Origin: Corynebacterium glaucum
GTDB lineage: Bacteria > Actinomycetota > Actinomycetes > Mycobacteriales > Mycobacteriaceae
Length of the DNA stretch: 64,000 nt
Direction: 5' to 3'
Assembly: GCF_030408855.1 (NCBI RefSeq)
Contig: NZ_CP047358.1
Coordinates: forward strand, 930,001-994,000
The notes below the pieces were generated by a model. That model was not told the origin of the DNA and made no database searches. It saw only the letters and a list, made by a program, of their open reading frames with translations. Positions within the stretch are counted from its first letter, which is position 1; each line of letters begins with the position of its first letter. Both the position numbers and the translations under genes were made by a program. Of this stretch, positions 25,998 through 33,627 are shown piece by piece.

Positions 25998-27424
25998 TGG
26001 TGGGTCCTTTCCGGCGCGGCGTTGCGCGCGAAGGTGTCGGTGCGGGTCCAGATCGCGCCGGCGGCGGCGATCACGCCGACGACGATGGCAACGGCCATGA
26101 CCTGGAAACGGCCGTCCGGGTTGGTGAGCATGAGCGCCACGATGCCGGCTGCGAGCACAATCGTTGCCCACGGCAGCCAGTGCGGGGCCCACATGCGCAC
26201 GTGGGTGAGCTCGCCGCTCTCAACGAGCTGCGGGTGTAGTTTGAGGAATGAAAAGGCGATCGCGAACCAAATCACAATCAAGCAGCCGCCGACCGCGTTG
26301 AGCAGGAACGCGAGCAACCCCGGCGGGTTCCAGTACTGCAAGGCCACCGCGCCGAAGCCGAAGAGCACAGAGACGATCACTGCGCGCATCGGCACGCCGC
26401 GCGCATCCGTGGCGGCAAACGCCGGTGGGGCATCGCCGCGCACCGCGAGGTTGTGCAGGAACCGCGAGGAGCCGTAAACCTGCGTGTTGCACGCCGAGAG
26501 CAGCGCGATGACGATAACCGCCTCCATGATTCCAACCGCGCCCGGGATATTCGCCATCGAGAGCACCGCGGTGAACGGCGACTCGGAGGCGTTCGACGCG
26601 CCGCCGATTTGCTCAAACGGCAGCAGCAGCACGATCAGTAGCACCGACCCGATGTAGAACACCGAAATGCGCCAGATGATGGTGCGGATCGCAGAGTGGA
26701 CGGCCACCTCCGGGTCCTCGGACTCCGCCGCGGCAATGGTGACCAGCTCGATGCCGCCGAACGCGAACGCCACGGCCAACAGCGCTGTCGCCACGCCACC
26801 CCAGCCGTTGGGCATGAACCCGACCTCGCGCACGTTCTCCAGCCCCATAAACGACGTCCCCGGCAGCAGGCCTAGCCACAGCAGCGTGCCCAGCACCAGG
26901 AACGCGACGATCACCAGCACCTTAATCAGCGCGAACCAGAACTCGAACTCGCCGTAGTTCTTCACCGCAGCGAAGTTGATCAGGGTGAAGCACACGATGG
27001 CAACCAGTGCCGGAATCCACGCTGAAATGCCGAACCACGCGGCGATGATCGCGGACGCGCCGGTGATCTCCACGGCCATGATCATGATCATCATGAACCA
27101 GTACAGCCACCCGATGGTGAAGCCGGCAGAAGGCCCGAACGCCATCTCGGCATAAGTAGAGAACGTGCCCGACGACGGCCGCGCCGCCACCATCTCCGCG
27201 AGCATCTGCATGATGCACACGGTGATGGCCCCGGCAATCACATACGCCAGCAGCACGGCAGGTCCGGCAGCGGAAATGCCGACGCCGGTGCCCAAGAACA
27301 ACCCGGCGCCGATCGCGGAGCCGAGCCCCATCATGGTCAGGTGGCGCGTTTTCAATCCCCGCCCGAGCGAGGTCGCCGCAGTCTCCGAAGTCTCGGTAGA
27401 CGCAGCGGGAAGCGTAGATGACAT
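25994..27424 (-). CDS. aroP: APC-family amino acid permease, AroP-like (first of a tandem pair)
   Basis: This approximately 476-aa paralogue of the next gene carries LKTRHLTMMGLGSAIGAGLFLGTGVGI, GAEIT-type helix 3 and [20 protein letters not shown]. In C. glutamicum aroP lies between dapD and dapE, so position and sequence both support this name, though which paralogue carries aromatic amino acids is not decidable from sequence. ATG 27424 follows GAGGAGC with ideal spacing. Confidence 0.87.
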   Translation of the reverse strand: MSSTLPAASTETSETAATSLGRGLKTRHLTMMGLGSAIGAGLFLGTGVGISAAGPAVLLAYVIAGAITVCIMQMLAEMVAARPSSGTFSTYAEMAFGPSAGFTIGWLYWFMMIMIMAVEITGASAIIAAWFGISAWIPALVAIVCFTLINFAAVKNYGEFEFWFALIKVLVIVAFLVLGTLLWLGLLPGTSFMGLENVREVGFMPNGWGGVATALLAVAFAFGGIELVTIAAAESEDPEVAVHSAIRTIIWRISVFYIGSVLLIVLLLPFEQIGGASNASESPFTAVLSMANIPGAVGIMEAVIVIALLSACNTQVYGSSRFLHNLAVRGDAPPAFAATDARGVPMRAVIVSVLFGFGAVALQYWNPPGLLAFLLNAVGGCLIVIWFAIAFSFLKLHPQLVESGELTHVRMWAPHWLPWATIVLAAGIVALMLTNPDGRFQVMAVAIVVGVIAAAGAIWTRTDTFARNAAPERTHQ

Positions 27425-27492
27425 GCTCCTCACTCTAAACTGCACCTCACCGCACCCAACCACTGCGGGTCAGTCCAAAGGCCCGGCGCAAA

Positions 27493-27502
27493 GCTTATCG
27501 AC
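27493..27502 (-). repeat. Dispersed motif GTCGATAAGC, intergenic copy
   Basis: This exact copy lies in the 102-bp gap between dapD2 and the aroP-like gene, both on the minus strand. It is flanked by GGGCC on one side and GGCCC on the other, so it sits within a larger imperfect dyad. Confidence 0.75.
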
Positions 27503-27526
27503 GGCCCATTGCACCCGCCTCGGAAA

Positions 27527-28480
27527 CTACGGCTCGCGCAGATCGGTTCCGCGCTGCGGCCTGGTGCGCACCACCGGCGAGTTCGAGAACGGCTCGTGCG
27601 CAATCAGCAGATCGTTTTGCCCCGACAGCTCGCGCGCCTTGACCTGCTCGCCAACGCGCGCGTCGAACACCACGGTCTCGGGCGCGAGCACTACGTTGAG
27701 GCCGACCTCGCAGTTATCGCCAAGATCCACGCCAATCAGGCCCGCCGAGTGGCGCAGCACGCAGTCGCGCCCAATATGCAGCGGCAGCCGGTTGCGTCCC
27801 TCGCCTTCGTCGGCCATCACGTTCGCGGACAGCGCGATTTTGGTGCCCTCGCCAACCGTCACCGACGACGACATCCGCCCTTCAATTTTCGCGGGCCCCA
27901 GCGACCCGGCGTTATGGGACACAAACCCCTCGCGCACCACGGATGTACCCGGCGCCAGGTATGCACCCAACCGCACGCGCTCGGCCTCCGCGATCGCCAC
28001 ACCCGACGGCACGACGTAGTCCACCATCCGCGGCAGCGGCTCAATCGACCACACTTGGATCATTCCGCGCGAGCGCAGATTCGTCCGGATGTACTCGAAG
28101 TTGTCGGACAGGCACGGCCCCTTATTCGTCCACACCACGGGCACGAGGTGCTCCAGGCAGTCGTGCATATTGATCTCGCCGGGGCGTACCAACCGGTGTG
28201 AGAGCAGGTGCAGCCGCAGATACACGTCGTGCGCGTCCACCGGCGGCTCCGACAGATCCGCAATGCGGGTCTGCACCGGCACCAGCTCCACCAGGCGGTC
28301 ATGATCCATCCCGACCAGGTTCAGAAACCGGTCGGACAGGTCGCGCGCGGAGACGCGGTGGGTGCCAGAAGGGGCATCTAACGGGCCGTCGATAAGCGAA
28401 GGGCTCGGGAACCATGTGTCCAGAACCGTGCCGTCGATCGCAATGTTTGCAATGCCTGTACCTTGAGCTCCTAGCGGCAT
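27527..28480 (-). CDS. dapD2: Second DapD-type N-succinyltransferase paralogue
   Basis: This approximately 317-aa paralogue of dapD has the same signatures: [63 protein letters not shown]. glutamicum carries a comparable second copy next to dapE. Its catalytic relevance is unproven; the C-terminal part diverges more (HIGRDCVLRHSAGLIGVDLGDNC). ATG 28480 lies 6 nt after TATTAT with no ribosome binding site, indicating a leaderless mRNA. It is divergent from dapE across only 19 bp. Confidence 0.88.
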   Translation of the reverse strand: MPLGAQGTGIANIAIDGTVLDTWFPSPSLIDGPLDAPSGTHRVSARDLSDRFLNLVGMDHDRLVELVPVQTRIADLSEPPVDAHDVYLRLHLLSHRLVRPGEINMHDCLEHLVPVVWTNKGPCLSDNFEYIRTNLRSRGMIQVWSIEPLPRMVDYVVPSGVAIAEAERVRLGAYLAPGTSVVREGFVSHNAGSLGPAKIEGRMSSSVTVGEGTKIALSANVMADEGEGRNRLPLHIGRDCVLRHSAGLIGVDLGDNCEVGLNVVLAPETVVFDARVGEQVKARELSGQNDLLIAHEPFSNSPVVRTRPQRGTDLREP

Positions 28481-28485
28481 GCACC

Positions 28486-28493
28486 CATAATAA
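28486..28493. promoter_or_regulatory. Overlapping divergent -10 elements for dapD2 and dapE
   Basis: The 19-bp gap between the dapD2 ATG (28480) and the dapE GTG (28500) contains CATAATAA. On the minus strand TATTAT is 6 nt from the dapD2 ATG; on the plus strand CATAAT is 8 nt from the dapE GTG. The two -10 hexamers overlap, so both mRNAs are probably leaderless and mutually exclusive. Confidence 0.6.
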
Positions 28494-28499
28494 GGGCTT

Positions 28500-29585
28500 G
28501 TGCTTAACGACGACCCGGTGGCCTTGACCGCCACCCTCATCGATATCGAGTCCCCGTCCCACCACGAAGCCGCGATCGCGGACGTGCTTGAGGCCGAGCT
28601 GCGCGGGCTGTCGGGCGTGGACGTGCAGCGCTTCGGCAACACGCTGGTGGCGCGCACCAATTTCGGCCGCGAGCAGCGCGTCGTGCTGGCGGGGCATGTG
28701 GACACGGTGCCGCTGGCGGACAACACGCCGCACCGCATCGGCCCCGACGTCGACGGCAACGAGACGCTGTTCGGCTGCGGCGCGGTGGACATGAAGTCCG
28801 GCCTGGCGTGTTACCTGGGCGCATTCGCGCGCTTAAGCCAGGACCCGGAGCGCGCGGCGTTCGACCTGACACTGATCGCCTACGAGGGCGAGGAGGTAGC
28901 CACCGAGTTCAACGGCCTCTACCACCTCGAGCGCGACCACCCGGAGCTGCTCGCGGGCGACATCGCACTGCTCGGCGAGCCCTCCGGCGGCATCATCGAA
29001 GCCGGGTGCCAGGGCTCGATCCGCGTCTTCGTCGACGCGCACGGCACCCGCGCCCACTCCGCGCGCAGCTGGCTGGGGGAAAACGCCGCGCACAACCTCG
29101 CCGGGGTGCTCACGCGGGTGGCGGCGTACGAGCCGCGCACCGTCACCATCGCGGGCTGCGAGTACCGCGAGGGCCTCAACGTTGTGGGCATGGAAGGCTT
29201 CGTGGCCACCAACACCATCCCGGATTTCGCGCGCCTGACCATCAACTTCCGCTACGCGCCGGATCGCTCGATCGAGGAGGCCAAGGCCCACCTCGAGGAA
29301 GCACTTTCGCTTGACGACGGCCTGACGCTCACCTACGACGACGTGGCGCCTGCAGCCCTGCCCGGGTTGGACGACCCGGTCGCGGCGAACTTGGTCGCGG
29401 CCGTGGGCGGCAACTTCCGGGCGAAATACGGTTGGACGGACGTTGCACGCTTCTCTAGTCTGGGTGTCCCGGCTGTCAACTTCGGGCCCGGCGACCCGGG
29501 GTACGCCCACAAGCGCGACGAACAGTGCCCAACGGCGCAGATCCGGCACGTGTCGGAGCAGCTGCTGCAGTACTTGACGCGATAA
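28500..29585 (+). CDS. dapE: Succinyl-diaminopimelate desuccinylase
   Basis: This 361-aa M20-family dinuclear zinc amidohydrolase makes LL-2,6-diaminopimelate. VVLAGHVDTVPLADN supplies the first zinc histidine and aspartate, GCGAVDMKSGLACYLG the bridging aspartate, and YEGEEVATEFNGLYHL the catalytic glutamates; PGDPGYAHKRDEQCP is the C-terminal zinc site. The GTG start at 28500 overlaps a variant of the dispersed motif (GTCGTTAAGC on the minus strand, 28502-28511). It completes the succinylase pathway with dapC and dapD. Confidence 0.94.
   Translation: MLNDDPVALTATLIDIESPSHHEAAIADVLEAELRGLSGVDVQRFGNTLVARTNFGREQRVVLAGHVDTVPLADNTPHRIGPDVDGNETLFGCGAVDMKSGLACYLGAFARLSQDPERAAFDLTLIAYEGEEVATEFNGLYHLERDHPELLAGDIALLGEPSGGIIEAGCQGSIRVFVDAHGTRAHSARSWLGENAAHNLAGVLTRVAAYEPRTVTIAGCEYREGLNVVGMEGFVATNTIPDFARLTINFRYAPDRSIEEAKAHLEEALSLDDGLTLTYDDVAPAALPGLDDPVAANLVAAVGGNFRAKYGWTDVARFSSLGVPAVNFGPGDPGYAHKRDEQCPTAQIRHVSEQLLQYLTR
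28502..28511 (-). repeat. Dispersed-motif variant at the dapE start codon
   Basis: GTCGTTAAGC on the minus strand covers codons 1-4 of dapE. It is one of several copies placed at gene boundaries. Confidence 0.6.
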
Positions 29586-29626
29586 CCGCCAGCGCGACAA
29601 CCAATACAAGGAGCACACCTACCTCC

Positions 29627-30436
29627 ATGGCCCCTCACATCACCCCCAGGCCAGGCCGCGAACGCAAACTCCGCGGGCCGATAATGGTCCGCAGCGAGCA
29701 GGCTCAGCAGCCAACCACCTACGACCAGCGGTTACTTGAATCCATGGGCCATGCCGACCACGACTGGAAGCACGCCGATCCGTGGCGCGTCATGCGCATC
29801 CAGTCCGAGTTCGTCGCCGGCTTCGATGCGCTCAGCGAGCTGCCGAAGGCCGTCACCGTTTTCGGCTCGGCGCGCCTGGGCGAGGGGACTGAGGAGTACG
29901 AGCAGGCCCGCCAGGTGGGCAAAGCGCTGACCGAGGCTGGCTACGCCGTAGTCACCGGCGGCGGCCCGGGCCTGATGGAGGGCCCGAACCGTGGCGCGCA
30001 TGAGGCCGACGGCATCTCCGTTGGCCTGGGCATTGAGTTGCCCTTCGAGCAGGGCCTGAACGACTGGGTCGATCTGGGTCTGAATTTCCGCTATTTCTTC
30101 GCGCGCAAGACCATGTTCTTGAAGTACTCGCAGGCGTTCATCTCGCTGCCGGGCGGCTTCGGCACGATGGATGAGGTCTTCGAGGTGCTGTGCATGGTGC
30201 AGACTGGCAAGGTCACCAACTTCCCGATCGTGCTGATGGGCACCGACTTCTGGTCCGGGCTTGTCGATTGGATGCGCAACCAGCAGCTCGCCCGCGGCCT
30301 GATCTCGCCGGGCGACGACGAGCTGTTCATTGTCACTGACTCCGTCGACGAGGCCGTCCAGCACATCGTCGATGCCCACAAGGTGATGACAGACGGCCGC
30401 CTGCGCGAACAGCGGGGCGAGCAGGAAAACCGCTAG
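29627..30436 (+). CDS. LOG family (TIGR00730) Rossmann-fold protein
   Basis: This approximately 269-aa protein of the lysine-decarboxylase-like/LOG family contains VVTGGGPGLMEGPNRGAHEADG and SLPGGFGTMDEVFE, the PGGxGTxxE motif of nucleoside 5'-monophosphate phosphoribohydrolases. In Mycobacterium the homologue at this locus is reported to make cytokinin-type products; here the function is only by family. ATG 29627 has GGAG about 13 nt upstream, slightly distant. It is followed by folP2 with 4 bp between, an operon arrangement. Confidence 0.9.
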   Translation: MAPHITPRPGRERKLRGPIMVRSEQAQQPTTYDQRLLESMGHADHDWKHADPWRVMRIQSEFVAGFDALSELPKAVTVFGSARLGEGTEEYEQARQVGKALTEAGYAVVTGGGPGLMEGPNRGAHEADGISVGLGIELPFEQGLNDWVDLGLNFRYFFARKTMFLKYSQAFISLPGGFGTMDEVFEVLCMVQTGKVTNFPIVLMGTDFWSGLVDWMRNQQLARGLISPGDDELFIVTDSVDEAVQHIVDAHKVMTDGRLREQRGEQENR

Positions 30437-30440
30437 CCCG

Positions 30441-31277
30441 ATGGCATCCCAGCTCGCCGCAGTCATGGCGATTGTGAACCGCACCCCCGACTCGTTCTAC
30501 GACAAGGGCGCGACCTTTGCGGTGGACAAAGCAGTCGAGCGCGCGAGCCAGGCCATTATCGACGGCGCGAGCATCATCGACATCGGCGGAGTCAAAGCAG
30601 GCCCCGGCGACAACGTCGACGAGCGTGAGGAGATCGATCGGGTCGCGCCCGTGATCGCGGCTGTGCGCGCGGCGCATCCGGATGTGACGATCAGCGTGGA
30701 CACCTGGCGCGCGAGCGTGGCCCAGGCCGCGATCGACGCCGGCGCCACGCTGGTGAACGACACCTGGGCTGGCTTCGACCCGGAACTCGTCGAGGTCGCC
30801 GGCGCAAACAAGGTCGGCTACGTCTGCTCGCACACCGGGGGAGCGGTTCCTCGAACCAGGCCGCACCGCGTGCGTTACGACGACGTCGTGGCCGACGTCA
30901 TCCGCGAAACCACCGCCCTTGCTGAGCGTGCGGTCTCGGTCGGTGTGCCTGAAGCGGCCGTGTTCATCGACCCGACCCACGACTTCGGCAAGAACACCTT
31001 CCACGGACTCGAGATCCTGCGCCGCGTCGATGAGCTAGTGGCGACGGGTTGGCCAGTACTTATGGCGCTGTCGAATAAGGACTTCGTCGGCGAGACCGTG
31101 GGCCGCGCCGTGGACGAGCGCGTCGCCGGCACACTCGCTGCAACCGCTTGGGCCGCGGCGCGCGGCGTTGCTGCGTTCCGCGTGCACCAGGTGCGCGAGA
31201 CCGTCGACGTGATCCGCATGACTGCCGCGATCCAGGGCACCGCCGCGCCGTTGGCGACCGTCAGGGGCCTCGCGTGA
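30441..31277 (+). CDS. folP2: Dihydropteroate synthase homologue
   Basis: This 278-aa TIM-barrel DHPS-family protein has VMAIVNRTPDSFYDKGATF (family NxTPDSF), IIDGASIIDIGGVKAGPG and ISVDTWRASVAQAAIDAGA. Some substrate loops deviate from catalytic FolP1; in Mycobacterium FolP2 is not a functional DHPS. It is likely a paralogue with a different role, consistent with its place in the gpgS operon. Its stop overlaps the gpgS GTG. Confidence 0.87.
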   Translation: MASQLAAVMAIVNRTPDSFYDKGATFAVDKAVERASQAIIDGASIIDIGGVKAGPGDNVDEREEIDRVAPVIAAVRAAHPDVTISVDTWRASVAQAAIDAGATLVNDTWAGFDPELVEVAGANKVGYVCSHTGGAVPRTRPHRVRYDDVVADVIRETTALAERAVSVGVPEAAVFIDPTHDFGKNTFHGLEILRRVDELVATGWPVLMALSNKDFVGETVGRAVDERVAGTLAATAWAAARGVAAFRVHQVRETVDVIRMTAAIQGTAAPLATVRGLA

Positions 31278-32110
31278 CCCCGACAGAGTCCGCGCCCGCG
31301 TCGGCGGCCCCATCGCCTGCGGTGAGCGTGGTGATCCCGGCGCTCAACGAGGAGGCCACCGTCGCGCACGTGGTGGCCGCGTGCCTTTCATCCGACGCTC
31401 TCGCTGGCGCAGCCACAGGCACTGGCGCAGCCACAGGCACTGGCGCGGGCGAGGTGCTGGTCATCGACTCCGACTCCACCGACGCGACTGCGCGGGTCGC
31501 CGCCGAGGCGGGCGCGACGGTGGTGAACTGGCGCGACGTGGACCCGCGTGAGCCGGTGCCCGGCAAAGGCGAGGCGCTGTGGCGTGGGGTGCGCGCGGTC
31601 CGCGGCGACGTCGTCGTGTTCGTCGACGCAGACGTGACCAACGTCGAGCCGTGGTGGATCGACGCCCTCGTCGCGCCGTTCGCCGACGGTGCCACCGAGG
31701 CCCAGCCCCGCATCGACCTGGTGAAGGCGACCTACACCCGTGACGAGGGTGCGCACGGGCGCGGCGGGGGCCGCGTCACCGAACTCACCGCCAAACCGCT
31801 GCTGCGCGCGTTCTTCCCTGAACTCGGCCACATCGACCAACCGCTTGCTGGCGAGTACGCCATCCGCCGCAGCACCGCCCTCGAACTGCCCTTTGTTGCG
31901 GGCTACGGCGTGGACGTCGGGTTGTTGATCGATGTGGCGGCTAACGGGGCGTCGATAAGCATTGCCCAGACTGACCTGGGCCATCGCACCCACCGCAACC
32001 GACCGCTGGCTGAGCTGGCGCCGATGGCGGACGTGGTGGCGCGCACCATACTGAATCGGGCGGGCCTCGGTGCGGAGGTGGACCAGCGACCGCCGTGGAC
32101 GGCCAGCTAG
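31274..32110 (+). CDS. gpgS: Glucosyl-3-phosphoglycerate synthase
   Basis: This approximately 278-aa retaining GT81 glycosyltransferase makes glucosyl-3-phosphoglycerate, a precursor of methylglucose lipopolysaccharides or glucosylglycerate. VVIPALNEEATVAHVV is the N-terminal nucleotide-sugar loop, VFVDADVTN the DxD motif, and VAGYGVDVGLLID and DLGHRTHRNRPL further family marks. GTG 31274 overlaps the folP2 stop. An 18-bp tandem repeat adds TGAATGTGA in the first loop after helix 1. A motif copy (31951) encodes ASISIA. Confidence 0.92.
   Translation: MTPTESAPASAAPSPAVSVVIPALNEEATVAHVVAACLSSDALAGAATGTGAATGTGAGEVLVIDSDSTDATARVAAEAGATVVNWRDVDPREPVPGKGEALWRGVRAVRGDVVVFVDADVTNVEPWWIDALVAPFADGATEAQPRIDLVKATYTRDEGAHGRGGGRVTELTAKPLLRAFFPELGHIDQPLAGEYAIRRSTALELPFVAGYGVDVGLLIDVAANGASISIAQTDLGHRTHRNRPLAELAPMADVVARTILNRAGLGAEVDQRPPWTAS
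31406..31446. repeat. 18-bp tandem repeat in gpgS
   Basis: Two exact units (31406-31423, 31424-31441) and a 5-base remnant insert a Gly/Ala/Thr-rich loop (GAATGT units) into GpgS. Confidence 0.8.
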
Positions 32111-32120
32111 GATAAGCCCC

Positions 32121-32513
32121 ATGCTTTCCTGGATCATGCTCATCATCGCGCTGATCGTGTTCAGTGTGCTCGGCCTGTGGCTGTTCTCTGCGGTGTTCGG
32201 CCGGGGCGAAGCGCTGCCGCCGATGATGGAAACTGCCGACGTGAAGGAAGCGAACCGCCGCGCGGTCGAGGAGGGGCGGGTCGACGACATCCAGCTCGAG
32301 GTGGTGCACCGGGGATACCGCATGGACCAGGTGGATGCGCTCATCGCGCAGCTGACGGGAACGAGCGAAACGCCAGCTCAGCCGGCCGCTGGAACGGTGT
32401 CCGTGGCGGCAGGCAAAGATGGGGACGCGCAAAAGAGCGTAGACTCTCCGGAAGTAGTGGTTAGACCCGAAGGAGAACCGACGCATGGCAGCGATGAAAC
32501 CGCGCACCGGTAA
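32121..32513 (+). CDS. DivIVA-domain membrane protein
   Basis: This 130-aa protein has one N-terminal transmembrane helix (MLSWIMLIIALIVFSVLGLWLFSAVF) and a short DivIVA-like segment (VHRGYRMDQVDALIAQL), then a Pro/Ala-rich tail. It probably sits at the membrane with a cytoplasmic coiled region, as in the hypothetical protein next to gpgS in Mycobacterium. TAGGAT lies 7 nt before the ATG and also spans the gpgS stop, giving a possible leaderless internal promoter. The 3' end overlaps the DUF3117 gene by 29 bp. Confidence 0.78.
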   Translation: MLSWIMLIIALIVFSVLGLWLFSAVFGRGEALPPMMETADVKEANRRAVEEGRVDDIQLEVVHRGYRMDQVDALIAQLTGTSETPAQPAAGTVSVAAGKDGDAQKSVDSPEVVVRPEGEPTHGSDETAHR

Positions 32514-32652
32514 CGGCCCGATGGAGGCTGTTGAAGAAAGCCGCAAGATTGTGATGCGCATCCCGTCCGACGGCGGCGGCCGCCTTGTGGTGGAGATGAG
32601 CAAAGAGGAAGCCGCCGAACTAGGCCAGCTTCTGCTCGACGCTGCGGAGTAG
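32485..32652 (+). CDS. DUF3117 small protein (55 aa)
   Basis: MAAMKPRTGNGPMEAVEES... ending GQLLLDAAE is the conserved actinobacterial DUF3117 protein found downstream of gpgS in Mycobacterium. The ATG at 32485 has AAGGAG 9 nt upstream, inside the preceding gene. It is soluble, with no cofactor motif; function unknown. Its conservation in length and sequence makes it a confident gene despite its size. Confidence 0.92.
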   Translation: MAAMKPRTGNGPMEAVEESRKIVMRIPSDGGGRLVVEMSKEEAAELGQLLLDAAE

Positions 32653-32693
32653 CGCGTTTCAACCGCGCTGAGGCTGCGCGGTACTATCAGTCC

Positions 32694-33557
32694 ATGCTCA
32701 AAGATATCGTCGACGTGCTGGCTGACCCGGTCGACCTGTCCCCGCTGCGCGGTGCGGACGACTTTTCCCGCCTCGTGTCCGAGTCCGGCCACTCGTACGA
32801 CGTTGCCCGCCAGGGGTACGTCACGCTCGCCGGCGGCAAGGGGCTGAATCATGACGGCGACTCCCTTGAGATGGTGCAGTCGCGCGAAGCATTCCTATCG
32901 CAGGGCTACTTCGCCCCGTTTGTCGAGGCGGTGACGGAGGCCGTCGAGGATGTGCTGGAGACTTCGGCCCCAGACGTCGCCGAGCCGGTCATCTTGGAGG
33001 TCGGCGCAGGCACCGGCTACTACCTCTCGCACACTCTCGACACGGTTGAGGGCTCGCGCGGTGTCGGCCTCGACATTTCCGTGCCGGCCGCAAAGCACCT
33101 CGCGAAGTCGCACCCGCGGGTCGGCGCGGTCGTCGCCGATGTCTGGGAGCGCATCCCGCTTATCGACGGTAGCGCCCACGCCATCACAGTCATCTTCGCT
33201 CCGCGCAACCCGGCGGAATTTCGCCGAGTGCTTGTCGACGGTGGCGAGGCAGTCATCCTAACGGCAGACCAGGGCCACCTCGACGAGCTGCGGGAGCCGC
33301 TGGGGATCCTGGGCGTGGAGGAAGGCAAGCTCGAGCGGATGCTCGAGCAGGCGCAGGGTTACCTGACGCCGGTGGGGGACGCCGAGCTGATCGAGTTCCC
33401 GATGCAGCTCGAGCGCGAGGCCATCGCTGCGCAGGTGGGTATGAGTCCGTCCGCTCGCCACGTAGACCCTGCGACGCTGCAGGAGCGCGTGGCCGCGCTG
33501 CCGGAGCGTCTCGAAGTCACCGCCCGCGCGCAGCTGATCCGCCTGCGCAAGGCGTAG
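32694..33557 (+). CDS. RlmA-like 23S rRNA (guanine-N1) methyltransferase family protein
   Basis: This 287-aa SAM-dependent methyltransferase has GHSYDVARQGYVTLAGG, as in RlmA proteins, then motif I ILEVGAGTGYYLSHTL, VGLDISVPAAKHLAK and FAPRNPAEFRRVL. RlmA enzymes normally begin with a four-cysteine zinc ribbon; here no cysteine is present in the N-terminal 35 residues. The rRNA target is therefore uncertain. ATG 32694 is 6 nt after TACTAT, probably leaderless. A motif copy (33158) encodes PLIDGS. Confidence 0.8.
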   Translation: MLKDIVDVLADPVDLSPLRGADDFSRLVSESGHSYDVARQGYVTLAGGKGLNHDGDSLEMVQSREAFLSQGYFAPFVEAVTEAVEDVLETSAPDVAEPVILEVGAGTGYYLSHTLDTVEGSRGVGLDISVPAAKHLAKSHPRVGAVVADVWERIPLIDGSAHAITVIFAPRNPAEFRRVLVDGGEAVILTADQGHLDELREPLGILGVEEGKLERMLEQAQGYLTPVGDAELIEFPMQLEREAIAAQVGMSPSARHVDPATLQERVAALPERLEVTARAQLIRLRKA

Positions 33558-33627
33558 GCGCGGGTGAACGCGGGCGAGTGGACGCGGTGCGGCGCGGGGA
33601 GCCGCTGAGTGTTAGCCCAGCTGAATG

